A stretch of 64,000 bases of DNA from Aeoliella straminimaris (lineage in GTDB: Bacteria; Planctomycetota; Planctomycetia; Pirellulales; Lacipirellulaceae), in the NCBI RefSeq assembly GCF_024054565.1, contig NZ_JAMXLR010000026.1:62001-126000 (forward strand), written 5' to 3'. The translations under genes were made by a program, and so were the position numbers. Of this stretch, positions 1 through 9,617 are shown one piece after another. The notes below the pieces were generated by a model that did no database searches, had not been told where the DNA came from, and saw nothing but the letters and a program-made list of their open reading frames with translations. How positions within the stretch are numbered: the stretch's first letter is position 1; every line of letters begins with the position of its first letter.

Positions 1-98
1 CTATTTCGCTGGCCGCATCCAGCCAGTGACAGGACGATGAGGCAAAGGGCAGCAAGAATTGGTGCTTCTATGCAAATCGTCAATCGTTCATGAAACAA
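1..98 (-). CDS. Lipoprotein, N-terminal part only (runs off window)
   Basis: On the minus strand an open frame encodes a lipoprotein signal peptide that ends in LSLAGC, a good lipobox, followed by GQRN before the window edge. No ATG is in frame. A TTG at 98 with GGAG eight bases upstream is the best start, and a second in-frame TTG lies at 83. The gene follows the DUF1559 gene on the same strand by about 60 bases. Planctomycete DUF1559 genes are often followed by a small lipoprotein, frequently with a carboxypeptidase-regulatory-like fold. That identity is inferred from context, because only the signal region is visible. Confidence 0.55.
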   Translation of the reverse strand, partial: MFHERLTICIEAPILAALCLIVLSLAGCGQRN

Positions 99-160
99 GG
101 CACAAACTCCAGGTGGTTGGCGTTTGGTGCTTCAATCCGCCGATCTTAACAGCGAAATTC

Positions 161-1225
161 TCAACGTGGACCACGGGGGCCGCCCGTCGAGCCAGGCACC
201 TGACTGGCTCGTGTCGCCAAATCGCGGTAGGCGACAGCATCCATATTCTCCTGGAAGAAATCAACGGACCCGTCAACCCTCACCCCCTGCATTCCACCAG
301 GGTGCTCGCTACCAAAAGCTAGCTGCAACTTCTGGCAATAGGGATGGGATGGACTACTGCATGGATCCTGGTCCCGCACTTCGTTCTGGTAGTTTATGGG
401 GACACCGGTGGAGCCCACGGCTTCGGACATGTCGTTGCCATCCCAACTATCGATGTCGTCGCTGCCTATGTACCAATGGTCCTTCCTGCTCCCCAGACGG
501 TCTTCTCCCTCCAGGCCGTGGTCCTCAAGGGCCTGCGTATCGTGGACCGCCTCAGCAATTAGCAGCGTATTGGAGGTTCCGTCCGTGATTTGTCGCATGC
601 TGATATCGCTCAGTCCAAAAAGAACCCCGTCCAGCCCCGTCATCGGCAGGGTACCATCTGGACCAGGCAGATTCTGATTGACGGAGATGCCGGTTGCCGA
701 TCCGAGATAAGAGCCAGGTACGCGCCGCATCACAATCCAGGGCGGGCTCCAGCTAGAAGCATCCCACTGATGCGCCAACAGGCGAGCAGAAGGGCAGCGG
801 AAGACTGAAACCACTGTTTCGCACGCGATAATGTTGGCTTTCGTTGGATCGCCGGCAATTTGCTCATGGGTATAGGGACTGGGGTTTGCCCACTGGAAAT
901 TCCCAGACCCGTTCTCACCAATGTGCATGAATGCCTGGGTATTGGTTTCCTCCAGGAACGGAAGGATGTAATACGTCCACATCGACCCTTCCCGGTTCAT
1001 TGCCCCGGACGGGAGGGCCTTGTAAGTATCGTGGTGCATCTGTAAAGCCAAGCCAAGCTGCTTCAGATTGTTCTGGCAACTCGACCGGCGGGCGGCTTCG
1101 CGGGCAGCTTGGACTGCCGGCAGAAGCAGGGCCACCAATATGCCGATGATGGCAATCACCACAAGTAGCTCAACCAGCGTGAATCCGCTGCGTTTACGTC
1201 TTGCCCGCGTTTCAACAGTATTCAT
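161..1225 (-). CDS. DUF1559 domain protein with prepilin-type N-terminus
   Basis: A 354-residue protein. Residues 14-28 read [15 protein letters not shown], the type IV prepilin cleavage and methylation motif, followed by the hydrophobic pilin helix and a conserved [21 protein letters not shown] segment. The C-terminal part contains [14 protein letters not shown], the H-X9-DG signature of the planctomycete DUF1559 family. The open frame extends upstream to 1402, but residues before 1225 are low quality and the prepilin leader fixes the start at 1225. Members are pseudopilin-like surface or secretion proteins of unknown specific function and are highly amplified in planctomycete genomes. The truncated lipoprotein gene lies downstream on the same strand. 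Confidence 0.9.
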   Translation of the reverse strand: MNTVETRARRKRSGFTLVELLVVIAIIGILVALLLPAVQAAREAARRSSCQNNLKQLGLALQMHHDTYKALPSGAMNREGSMWTYYILPFLEETNTQAFMHIGENGSGNFQWANPSPYTHEQIAGDPTKANIIACETVVSVFRCPSARLLAHQWDASSWSPPWIVMRRVPGSYLGSATGISVNQNLPGPDGTLPMTGLDGVLFGLSDISMRQITDGTSNTLLIAEAVHDTQALEDHGLEGEDRLGSRKDHWYIGSDDIDSWDGNDMSEAVGSTGVPINYQNEVRDQDPCSSPSHPYCQKLQLAFGSEHPGGMQGVRVDGSVDFFQENMDAVAYRDLATRASQVPGSTGGPRGPR

Positions 1226-2055
1226 GGTACTTCGGAACGCCTTCGGAGGTCTCGAATGTGCTACAGACAAAGAAAAGATGACGTCACACCCCACAAGCCC
1301 TGACAGAGAATTGGAACCGGCACCCGCCCCCTGAACTTCAGGCCTAAGGAGATTGCGCCTGCCGTCGCGCCGTTCCAAGTGGCGCGTGGAATTATGGTGC
1401 ACTTTGATCCATTAGTCAAGCTTATTGCATCCTCCATACCCGCTATTCAAGAGATCGTTCCCACCAATGTTGCGGAACTAGGCATCACTTCAGGGAGGTC
1501 AGGTGTGCTCACGGAGTCTACTTCTGCCACACTGCCCTGGTCCCACAAAATTGCCCCTTAGCTGGGCTGTTTTGGCGGACCTTTCGCTGCTTTTTTGCCT
1601 GCCTGACAGGTCCGTGAACTAGGCCCAAGCCGACTTCAGAGGAAGAGCCAACCGGACTCCCCGGCCAATTACCGCACATGCATTCGCAGCGATGCGGTGG
1701 AGATCTAAATAAGCTATCGGGAGCAACACGTTGGCGGCATTCGGAGCGGATAGGTAGCCAATTCCAGTGCCAATGTCCCCGGCTCTTCGGGAGCGAGTTT
1801 GGCGGCTGCCAGACTGAGCATCTTCCGCTACCTACTTCCCGCCCGGGCTTGCATCTCCTGCGACACTGTCTACCGTCCATTAACTGCCGCTGATGTACGT
1901 CACTGCGACCAAGCGTCGCGTATTTCAATGCCTCGCCCGCATTTATTGCTCTGCTCTGCCGACGCGTCCGGACGTACGTACATGAACGCATCCGGTTCCT
2001 CAACCAATAGTTTCGCCGCGCACTCGAGTTCTTGATTCCCGACCATTCAGATCGA

Positions 2056-2230
2056 CCGGCTACCACCTTTCGCATCGGAGATTTGAAGGTGGTGCGGCAG
2101 GCGATCATCGAGTCGGTTGTAAGCCGCGCTACGGCAAGCAGGTACACGAATCGCATTCATTGCGCGTTCAAGTGGGCGGCTCCCAATAAACTTGTTCCCG
2201 CCTCGGTCCCTGCGTCTCTGGCACTGCTGC
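2056..2230 (+). pseudogene. Tyrosine recombinase (integrase) core-binding fragment, degenerate
   Basis: In one frame the translation runs from PATTFRIGDLKVVRQAII through SRYTNRIHCAFKWA to LVPASVPASLALL. This resembles the SAM-like core-binding region of planctomycete tyrosine recombinases, where a segment like 'FGPLALKAVRQxMI...R.I.RI.R.FKWAV...LVPPSVY.AL' is typical. No catalytic domain with R..H.R..Y follows and nothing intact precedes it. I read it as a relic of an integrase gene. The match is from memory of the family pattern and covers only about 58 residues. Confidence 0.45.
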
Positions 2231-2457
2231 TCCTGCAGTTGAACGAGCAGGTCGGCTAGCAGGTGTGTCTCTAAAGCTCGGGTTGCAGCTTCTGCATCGC
2301 AGGAGGCGGCGCGGACAGCCTCATCGCAAGCGATGGCGGCCATTCCTTTCATCGAATGGGCCGCTTGACGGACTGCAGCGAGTTCGCAATGCGGCGCCGC
2401 TTCGACAACCTCTTTCAGACGCACCTGAATGTCTCTCACGAACGTCTGCAGCGCGTC
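2224..2457 (-). pseudogene. Hpt phosphotransfer domain remnant
   Basis: The minus-strand frame contains a stretch with Hpt character: an amphipathic helix (DALQTFVRDIQVRLKEVVEA), then AAVRQAAHSMKGMAA with the phospho-acceptor-like His followed by S-x-K-G, then a helix ending LLADLLVQLQEQ. Sequence on both sides in the same frame is low quality, and no convincing start, kinase or receiver domain is attached. It may be a leftover of a hybrid kinase or of a small Hpt protein. A functional small protein is possible but I see no ribosome binding site. Confidence 0.45.
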
Positions 2458-2545
2458 ACCGGCGAACTGATGGTCGCCCCCGCCGCGCCCGACTTCGCGC
2501 TGCCGGCGGCAGCCGCTTATACTTGAAGTTGAAAGGAGCCTCTCC

Positions 2546-5227
2546 ATGTTTAGCAGCAATCTGCGGGCGCATGCCCTGGGCCGAATGGTCTTGTTCTTCT
2601 CTTTTTGTTTGGCACCGATGACAACGTCGACCTGTGTGGCGGGCAAGGAACCAAGGAATCTGGCAATCGTTGCGCAGCCTTCCAGTTCGTTCACTTCGCA
2701 CGACACGACCGTCAACGCACTGAACGACGGGTACGCACCGGCCTCTTCGTACGAGTGGTCGCACGGTACCTATGGAAATTATAACCGCCGGGGTACGCAG
2801 TGGGTGGAGTACCAGTGGGATGCGCCGATCACCACTTCACGAATCGAAGTGTACTGGTGGGACGACAATCGTGGCATCGACCTGCCGGCCAGCGCTCGCC
2901 TGCTGTACTGGAAAGATGGCGAGTACCGTGCCGTGCCTGGCGGCGAGCAAGTGGGAGTGACCGGCGACAAGTTCAATGTGGTCGAATTCGACATAATCAC
3001 GACACCTCGGCTGCGACTGGAGATCGACTCCGATGGAGAGCATTCCACCGGCATTCTGGAGTGGCGCGTGCTCGACAATGGCGAGTCGCCCGCCTTTCCG
3101 CCGCGAGTTGTCGGCGATGCTGACCGCATCGTGATGCTGGACAGCAAGACTTATTTGCACGGGAACATCATCTCGCTGGACGATACAGCCGAGTTGCAGG
3201 TCCGCTGGTCAAAGCTATCGGGACCGGGCGACGTGCAGTTCGAAGATGCGCAGGCGCTGACCACGACGGCCCGATTCTCGGACCTCGGCTCCTATCAACT
3301 GCAACTGACCGTCGGTAATGACGCTGGCGAAATGTCGGCGATCGTGAACGTCGAAGTGGAGCAACCACCGACCGAAGAGCCGCTCGAAGTGGTCTACACC
3401 ACGCCTTACAAGATCGATAGTCCTTTGTGGGACGGTCGTTTGCACGCGGTGATTACCAACTGGATTCCCCATTGCATCGACCTGATCGAGGATCCCGAAT
3501 TGAAAGAAGGAGGGCTGAACAATTTCGCCGAAGCAGCCAAAAAGCTACAAGGCGAGCAGGCGTCCGCTCACCGGGGGTATGTGTTTAGCAACGCCTGGGT
3601 ACACCAGACCGTGGAGTCGATTTGCCTGGCACTGATGGTCGATCCGAACGGAGACCAAGAGATGATCGACGCGCAAACAGACATGAAGGCGACGCTCGAG
3701 GATTGGATTCCTCAGATCCTCGCCGCCCAGGAACCCGATGGCTACCTGCAGACTGCCTTTACCCTGAACGACCGTATGGATCGCTGGCAGCCTGCCCACC
3801 GTACCGGGCACGAGGGGTACGTAGCGGGATATTTTCTTGAGTCCGCCATTGCGCACTACCAACTTACCGATGGTACTGACCGGCGGCTGTACAATGCGGC
3901 CAAGAAACTCGCCGACTGCTGGGCAACGAACATCGGCCCTGGCAAACAACAGCAGTTATGGTGGGACGAGCATCAGGAGATGGAACAAGCACTGGTGCGG
4001 TTTGGAGTGTTCGTCAACAAGGTGGATGGCCCCGGGGCCGGCGACAAGTACATTGCTCTGGCCAAGTTCCTGCTCGACTGTCGGCAGGAGGGCAGTAAGT
4101 ACTCGCAGAGCCACTTGCCGGTGCAGCAGCAGTACGAAGCAGTGGGCCATGCAGTGCGGGCCGTCTATCTATACTCGGGTATGGCTGATATCGCGACGGA
4201 AATGGGCGACGCGGAGTATCGCTCGGCCGTCAAGTCGCTGTGGGACAATCTGGTTAACAAGAAGTACTACGTGACCGGCGGCATCGGTAGCGGCGAGTCG
4301 TCCGAAGGCTTTGGCGCCAACTACTCGCTGCCCAACAATGCTTACTGTGAGTCATGCTCCAGTTGCGGCATGCTGTTCCTCGAGCAGAAGATGAATCGCG
4401 CCTATCACGACGCGAAGTACATCGACCTGCTGGAAGAGACACTGTACAACGCCCTGCTCGGCTCGCTCGATTTGCCGGGGGAGAACTTCTACTACCAGAA
4501 TCCGCTGGTCTCGTGGAATGGTCGCTACCCCTGGCATGTCTGTCCCTGTTGCGTGGGGAACATACCCCGCACGCTGTTAATGTTACCGAGTTGGGCGTTC
4601 GCCACGAACGACGACAATCTGTACGTGCAACTTTTCGTCGGTGGTACGTTCGATGTCGGTAAGGTGGCTGGCACCGAAGTGGAAGTTGTTCAAGAGACTC
4701 GCTATCCGTGGGACGGCAACGTGAAGATCGTGATCAACCCGCAGGAGGAGAAGGAGTTTGCCGTGCGGGTTCGCATTCCGCAACGCGACGTGAGCACGCT
4801 TTACTCCAGCACGCCCGCCGAGTTGGGCTATGATTCACTCACCGTCAACGGCGAGAGGGTGCCGACCAACATCGAACAAGGTTACGCCGTGGTGCGCCGC
4901 GTTTGGAAACCGGGCGACACGCTGGAGCTGGTACTCCCACTGCCGGTGCAACGCGTGAAGTGCGACGACCGTGTTCAGGCGAATCGCGGCCGCGTGGCGT
5001 TACGCCGAGGTCCGCTGGTATACAACATCGAAAGCGTCGACGGCAACAAAATGGATGGTGTGCTCGATGCGAGTACGGAACTCACAACCGAGTGGCGCGA
5101 CGATCTGCTGGGTGGCGTAATGGTAATCCGTGGCAAATTTGCCGACGGTTCCGCACTGCTGGCCATTCCCAACTACGCCCGCAACAACCGTGGTGGAGCG
5201 TCGCAGGTTTGGATCCGCTCGCAATGA
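2546..5227 (+). CDS. Secreted GH127 (DUF1680) glycoside hydrolase, probable beta-L-arabinofuranosidase
   Basis: An 893-residue protein preceded by AAGGAG about eight bases before the ATG. Residues 1-32 form a signal peptide. Residues about 35-170 resemble a discoidin/F5-8-type carbohydrate-binding domain, and 180-275 an Ig/PKD-like module ending in VNVEV. From about 285 onward it is a GH127 (six-hairpin, DUF1680) catalytic domain. Glu602 and Cys604 in CESCSSCG, and the Cys668-Cys669 pair in CPCCVGN, match the Glu/Cys set that binds zinc and supplies the nucleophile in GH127. The predicted role is release of beta-L-arabinofuranose from plant or algal glycans. It ends at WIRSQ just before a shifted frame that carries a dockerin and PEP-CTERM tail, so the real gene may be longer. 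Confidence 0.88.
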   Translation: MFSSNLRAHALGRMVLFFSFCLAPMTTSTCVAGKEPRNLAIVAQPSSSFTSHDTTVNALNDGYAPASSYEWSHGTYGNYNRRGTQWVEYQWDAPITTSRIEVYWWDDNRGIDLPASARLLYWKDGEYRAVPGGEQVGVTGDKFNVVEFDIITTPRLRLEIDSDGEHSTGILEWRVLDNGESPAFPPRVVGDADRIVMLDSKTYLHGNIISLDDTAELQVRWSKLSGPGDVQFEDAQALTTTARFSDLGSYQLQLTVGNDAGEMSAIVNVEVEQPPTEEPLEVVYTTPYKIDSPLWDGRLHAVITNWIPHCIDLIEDPELKEGGLNNFAEAAKKLQGEQASAHRGYVFSNAWVHQTVESICLALMVDPNGDQEMIDAQTDMKATLEDWIPQILAAQEPDGYLQTAFTLNDRMDRWQPAHRTGHEGYVAGYFLESAIAHYQLTDGTDRRLYNAAKKLADCWATNIGPGKQQQLWWDEHQEMEQALVRFGVFVNKVDGPGAGDKYIALAKFLLDCRQEGSKYSQSHLPVQQQYEAVGHAVRAVYLYSGMADIATEMGDAEYRSAVKSLWDNLVNKKYYVTGGIGSGESSEGFGANYSLPNNAYCESCSSCGMLFLEQKMNRAYHDAKYIDLLEETLYNALLGSLDLPGENFYYQNPLVSWNGRYPWHVCPCCVGNIPRTLLMLPSWAFATNDDNLYVQLFVGGTFDVGKVAGTEVEVVQETRYPWDGNVKIVINPQEEKEFAVRVRIPQRDVSTLYSSTPAELGYDSLTVNGERVPTNIEQGYAVVRRVWKPGDTLELVLPLPVQRVKCDDRVQANRGRVALRRGPLVYNIESVDGNKMDGVLDASTELTTEWRDDLLGGVMVIRGKFADGSALLAIPNYARNNRGGASQVWIRSQ

Positions 5228-6125
5228 CCTCAGACCGTTGTCCCTAGTTCCAGCCGACACGACGTTTGAGTTGAGCGATAGCGACAGCCGCATTCGCGGC
5301 AACTTTCTATTGCCGCTGCCGCTGCATGGTGAGTATTCGGGCCGCTACGCAGCGGTTCGTTTCACTGCCTCGCCGGGTTCGGAGCCAACCAACGAGATCG
5401 GTGGGCACGAGTTTCGATTTCTGGAGGGCCCCTCTGATCTGGTGCTCGAAATCGATCGCGCCGATGGCAGTATGACGATGCACAACAACGGCGCGACCAA
5501 CGACTCCAACTCGCCCGAAAGCCTGCAGATCCGCGGTTACTCGATCAGCAGTCCTTCGGAGGCGTTGGACGACGCCAACTTTAGTGGTCTGGCCGGCAAC
5601 TCGGGATTTCCGACTGGCACGGGCAGTGGGTCCGGCTGGGAGGTTGCCGGTGGATCGAACGGCGAGCAGATCATCGACGCCTACTATGGTGGCTTTCCTA
5701 CCAGCTCTACCATCTCGGCCGGGGCAACCGGCCTCGATTTGGGAGAAGGCTACGACATCTACTCCTTCAGCGAGGATGTTTCCTTCATCTGGACCGATGC
5801 CATGGGACGCAAGTTTGACGGGCGCGTGGTTTACGTAGGTGATGCACCTACCGACGTGCCGGGCGACTACAACGGTGACGGCGCCGTCGACCTTGCCGAT
5901 TACACTGTCTGGCGAAACACGCTCGGCGCCGCCGGTGCGGGGCTATCGGCCGACGGCAACGGTGACAACGTGGTGGACGCCGACGATTATGGCGTGTGGA
6001 AACAATACTTCGGCCGCAGCACCGCTGGCACCGTCAGTTCGGTCAGCAGTGCGGCCGTCCCCGAACCCTCAACGTTCGTACTGGCAGCGACGTGCATCGG
6101 CCTCCTGGCCGCCCGTCGCCGCTAG
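5223..6125 (+). CDS. Dockerin/PEP-CTERM C-terminal part in a displaced frame, likely tail of the GH127 gene
   Basis: This frame (open from 5130) begins inside the GH127 gene, and only the part after about 5223 has protein character. It encodes a beta-rich domain (RGNFLLPLPLHGEYSGRY...), then a dockerin type I-like pair of EF-hand loops (DYNGDGAVDLADYTVW and DGNGDNVVDADDYGVW), then the PEP-CTERM sorting signal VPEPSTFVLAA, a hydrophobic helix and RRR. No start codon with a ribosome binding site lies near the junction. The GH127 stop at 5225-5227 coincides with the point where this frame becomes protein-like. The simplest reading is one secreted protein split by a frameshift (mutation, sequencing error, or less likely programmed). 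PEP-CTERM signals direct sorting by an exosortase. Confidence 0.75.
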   Translation, partial: NDLRPLSLVPADTTFELSDSDSRIRGNFLLPLPLHGEYSGRYAAVRFTASPGSEPTNEIGGHEFRFLEGPSDLVLEIDRADGSMTMHNNGATNDSNSPESLQIRGYSISSPSEALDDANFSGLAGNSGFPTGTGSGSGWEVAGGSNGEQIIDAYYGGFPTSSTISAGATGLDLGEGYDIYSFSEDVSFIWTDAMGRKFDGRVVYVGDAPTDVPGDYNGDGAVDLADYTVWRNTLGAAGAGLSADGNGDNVVDADDYGVWKQYFGRSTAGTVSSVSSAAVPEPSTFVLAATCIGLLAARRR

Positions 6126-6221
6126 CGGCACAACGCTCCAGCGAACTTGAGCGATTGGCGCCGAGAGTGATTTCACCGTACCAGGGGGTCGGCTGGATCA
6201 CTCTCTGGCACACACCTTAGC

Positions 6222-6255
6222 AGCCCGCGGTCTTCGGATCGCGGGCTATTTTTAT
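6222..6255 (+). terminator. Rho-independent terminator with UUCG loop
   Basis: An 11-bp stem (AGCCCGCGGTC with GATCGCGGGCT, one G-U pair) closes a TTCG tetraloop and is followed by ATTTTTATT. It sits about 100 bases after the dockerin/PEP-CTERM frame. Confidence 0.85.
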
Positions 6256-6414
6256 TGGATTGCGGCTGTTGTAACCGGTATACGCGTTGTAAGCATTCTG
6301 CCGGCGGCGGAATTGCTAGCGACCGCTGCGACGAACCTCATCGCGAACCAGTTGGCTGGTCGATGCCACTGATGACTGGATGCTATTGCGCTGAGGGACC
6401 GGCGCCAACGCGAC

Positions 6415-6423
6415 TGTTATAAT
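6415..6423 (+). promoter_or_regulatory. Putative extended -10 promoter of ftsK
   Basis: The sequence TGTTATAAT has a consensus TATAAT hexamer preceded by TG-N, an extended -10 element, and lies about 32 bases before the ftsK ATG. No clear -35 box is seen. The placement would give a short untranslated leader. Confidence 0.45.
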
Positions 6424-6455
6424 CCGCCCCCCCGTTTCAAGTCGGTCCACGGTTG

Positions 6456-9398
6456 ATGTTCGAAAACCGCAATCGCCAATTGGACATAGCTGCGCTGCTG
6501 CTGGCCGCCGTCACCCTGCTGACCGGCCTGTCTCTGTTTACGTACCATCGGGCTGACCCCGTGGCGCTGACCGATTCGTCAGCTGGCATGGTCTACCCAG
6601 TACCCGAGTCAACGCAAAACGCCTGTGGGCGGCTGGGTGCGGTGCTGTCTCACTATCTGCTACAGACCCTGGGCATTGGCGCTTTTGTGGCCTTGGCCTC
6701 GCTGGCGGTGCTCACGATATTGTTGTTCCGGCAGCGCACGATCAACCAGCCGACGCTGAGGCTGGCCGGCTGGGCTCTGGCGATGCTGGCCATCTGCACC
6801 TTGGCTTCCCTGTTGCTACCCCGCTGGACCCCAGGCCCGATGATCGGCGCCGGCGGCTACGTTGGCGCGCTGGGGCGGGCGTGGCTGGAGTCGAACTTCG
6901 CCCACGCCGGCTCGTTCATTTTCGCTCTAAGCGTGCTGGTGGCGGGTGTACTGCTTACCACCGACTATCTGATGTTCCAGGTCGCCGCCGCCACGACCCG
7001 TGTCTCGGGCCGAGGCCTGGCCAACCTGAGCCGCGCAACAAACAGCCTCCGCCCCAAAACGGACGTGGAAGACCCCATCGACCTTGGCGAAGAAGAGGAA
7101 GAGTACGAGTCGGACGAATACGAGTACGAAGACGACGAGGCCTGGGAGGAGGATTACGAAGAGGAAGACGACGAGGACGGTGCTGGGCTCACCGTTCGCA
7201 CGCCTGGAGCCAAAGCGACAGACGAAGTAACCGAAGTCGAGGAAAAGGCGGCCGATTCGGCCAAGAAGAGTCCACTAGGCCGTATGGCAAAGCGACTTAC
7301 CGCTGCGCTGAAAGGCGATACCGAAGATGAATCAGCCGAGGAGGAGAGCGAAACACCCGCAACAGAAGTTGCCGAACAGGCACCTCCGCCAGCCGAACCT
7401 GCTCCCCGCTTCAAGAAACCCAAGCCCAGGAGCGAGCGAGACGAGATTATCGAGCAACTCGAAGCCGCCGACCAGGACGGCACTCCATCGCTGGACTACG
7501 AATTGCCATCGGTCGAACTGCTCGATCCGCCCGAGGACGTGTCGTACGAGGAACACGAGAAGGAGGTTCGCCGTAAAGCCAAAGTGCTGGAACGGACCTT
7601 CAAGAACTTCGGCTTCAACGTTCGCGTGGTCGAAATCGAAACCGGCCCGGTCATTGCCCAGTACGAGGTGCAACTCGAAGCGGGGCTCCGACTGTCGAAG
7701 ATTACCGGTCTGGCCGACGACGTGGCCATCGCGCTGCGAGTGCCGAGCGTGCGCATTGTGGCCCCCATCCCGGGCAAGAACACCGTGGGCATCGAAGTGC
7801 CCAACGAGACTCGTCAGTTGGTCCGATTGCGTGAAGTGATCGAAGAGACCGACAACAAGGCCTCGCGGATGAAGATTCCCATCTACCTGGGCAAGGACGT
7901 CGCCGGCAATCCCATGGCGGTCGACCTGGCTGCGCTGCCACACTTGTTGATTGCTGGTCGTACGGGTACCGGTAAGAGTGTGTGTTTGAACTCGATCATC
8001 GTGTCGATGCTGATGACCCGTGGCCCCGACGAAGTGCGGATGCTGATGATCGACCCCAAGATGGTCGAGCTATCCGGCTATCGCAAGCTGCCGCACCTGA
8101 TGCACCCGGTAGTGACCGATATGAAGAAGGCCGAGGCCATCCTGGCTTGGGCGGTCGACAAGATGGAAGAGCGCTACACTCTGCTGGCCCGCGCCGGCGT
8201 GCGACACGTTAGTGTGTACAACCAGTTGGGCGAGGAAGAGCTGCGCGATCGCATTCAGCCCGCCAGCGAAGCCGAATGGGAAGAAGTGCCCAAGCAGCTT
8301 CCGTTCATCGTAATCGTGGCCGACGAAATGGCCGATCTGATGATGACCGCGGGCAAGGATGTCGAGCAACACATCATTCGCCTCGCCCAGAAAAGTCGTG
8401 CCGTCGGTATCCATCTGATCCTCGCGACCCAGAAGCCAACGGTCGACGTCATTACCGGTTTGATCAAGAGTAACCTGCCGGCACGCATTGCGTTCCAGGT
8501 TGCCAGCCGTACCGACAGCCGCGTGGTGCTCGACGAAATGGGCGCCGACAAACTGCTGGGCAACGGCGATATGTTGTTCCTCTCGCCCGGTACCAGCATG
8601 CTGTTGCGTGGCCAGGGAACGTTCCTTTCGGACGACGAGATCACCCGTGTGGTCGATTGTATTGGCACCGACGAACCGCAGTTTGCCGGCGAGTTGATGC
8701 AACTGAAGACCAAGGAAGAGGTGGAAGCCACCGCGGGCAGCTTGAAGAATCGAGACGAACTGTACGAAGCGGCTATCGAAGTGGTGGTGCGCGAAGGCCG
8801 CGGCAGTGTATCACTACTGCAACGGGCACTTGGCATCGGCTACGGCCGCGCCGCGCGGTTGATCGACTTCATGGCCGAAGACGGCATCGTCGGCCAGTAC
8901 AACGGTTCGCAAGCCCGCGAAGTGACCATCACCATGGCCGAATGGGAAGCCATGCGTGATGGCGAAGGGGGTGGCGCCACGGACTCTGAGGGAAGCAGCG
9001 CAGCCGATAACGGCGGCGGCCAGAATGCCCCTCCGCCCACGACGCTGCTGGACGAACCTAAGCCCAAACGGTCGAACCGCATCGCCTATCAGTCGGAGTC
9101 GGAAGAGGAGCAAGACGACGAGGAGGATGAAACGGCCCCTTGGGAAGACTCCGATACCGACCAGTCGACTGAAGACGCCGAGCAACCAGAGGAAGAGTAC
9201 GAGGAAGCCTACGAGGAGGAGTACGAAGAAGAGGAAGAGGAAGACTACGAACCGGACGCAGAAGCCGAGGAAGAGTACGAAGAAGAATACGACGAGTCGT
9301 ACGGCGAAGATGGCGTGTGGGACGAGGAAGACGACACCGAAGAGGCTGAAGAGGAGTGGGACGAAGCAGAGGAAGACGAGCGAGAAACCGTCGCTTGA
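6456..9398 (+). CDS. ftsK: DNA translocase FtsK/SpoIIIE
   Basis: A 980-residue septal DNA pump that moves chromosome ends during division. Four hydrophobic helices occupy roughly residues 12-170. An acidic Glu/Asp-rich linker follows (about 205-245), then the alpha and RecA-like motor domains with Walker A GRTGTGKS near residue 500 and Walker B FIVIVADEMADL. The gamma winged-helix domain (about 765-830, GSVSLLQRALGIGYGRAARLIDFM) would read KOPS/SRS-type polarity sequences. The gamma domain is not terminal: some 120 residues follow, ending in a long run rich in Glu, Asp and Tyr. A TTG immediately precedes the chosen ATG at 6456. Confidence 0.95.
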   Translation: MFENRNRQLDIAALLLAAVTLLTGLSLFTYHRADPVALTDSSAGMVYPVPESTQNACGRLGAVLSHYLLQTLGIGAFVALASLAVLTILLFRQRTINQPTLRLAGWALAMLAICTLASLLLPRWTPGPMIGAGGYVGALGRAWLESNFAHAGSFIFALSVLVAGVLLTTDYLMFQVAAATTRVSGRGLANLSRATNSLRPKTDVEDPIDLGEEEEEYESDEYEYEDDEAWEEDYEEEDDEDGAGLTVRTPGAKATDEVTEVEEKAADSAKKSPLGRMAKRLTAALKGDTEDESAEEESETPATEVAEQAPPPAEPAPRFKKPKPRSERDEIIEQLEAADQDGTPSLDYELPSVELLDPPEDVSYEEHEKEVRRKAKVLERTFKNFGFNVRVVEIETGPVIAQYEVQLEAGLRLSKITGLADDVAIALRVPSVRIVAPIPGKNTVGIEVPNETRQLVRLREVIEETDNKASRMKIPIYLGKDVAGNPMAVDLAALPHLLIAGRTGTGKSVCLNSIIVSMLMTRGPDEVRMLMIDPKMVELSGYRKLPHLMHPVVTDMKKAEAILAWAVDKMEERYTLLARAGVRHVSVYNQLGEEELRDRIQPASEAEWEEVPKQLPFIVIVADEMADLMMTAGKDVEQHIIRLAQKSRAVGIHLILATQKPTVDVITGLIKSNLPARIAFQVASRTDSRVVLDEMGADKLLGNGDMLFLSPGTSMLLRGQGTFLSDDEITRVVDCIGTDEPQFAGELMQLKTKEEVEATAGSLKNRDELYEAAIEVVVREGRGSVSLLQRALGIGYGRAARLIDFMAEDGIVGQYNGSQAREVTITMAEWEAMRDGEGGGATDSEGSSAADNGGGQNAPPPTTLLDEPKPKRSNRIAYQSESEEEQDDEEDETAPWEDSDTDQSTEDAEQPEEEYEEAYEEEYEEEEEEDYEPDAEAEEEYEEEYDESYGEDGVWDEEDDTEEAEEEWDEAEEDERETVA

Positions 9399-9617
9399 TG
9401 ACACGTCGCACTGCGATCGCCCGGCTCCTGTAAAAAGCATAAAAGCACTTAAAACAGGCTGCTTGCGGAGGTTCTCACCGCAAATTACTTGTTACTCCAA
9501 AAGTACGAATTAGACTGAAAGTGGGATTCCGAATCGCGGGGAGAAGGCGGCTTCTCATCGCCTGCAAAGCCCACCCCAATTCGTCCTGCCTACTGAATTC
9601 TGCTTCTGGAGTTGCTG

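Larger units (their letters stand above)
1226..2545. other. Degenerate intergenic region with gene remnants
   Basis: About 1.3 kb lies between the DUF1559 gene and the GH127 gene with no intact gene. Open frames here have poor composition and no recognisable start. Two short stretches look like protein domains: an integrase-like segment on the plus strand (2056-2230) and an Hpt-like segment on the minus strand (2224-2457), each annotated separately. The rest, about 1226-2055, shows nothing I recognise. The region reads like a decayed insertion site. Confidence 0.55.

Noticed and set aside
161..588. Several plus-strand frames opposite the DUF1559 gene
   Set aside because: The minus-strand gene has prepilin and H-X9-DG motifs; the opposite frames have none.
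1518..2156. A 212-codon minus-strand frame in the degenerate region
   Set aside because: Cys, Arg and Trp-rich translation with no family resemblance; treated as non-coding.
7080..7190. A purine-rich GAAGAGGAAG-type tract that could look like a simple repeat
   Set aside because: It encodes the acidic linker of FtsK and keeps frame; it is not a separate repeat element.
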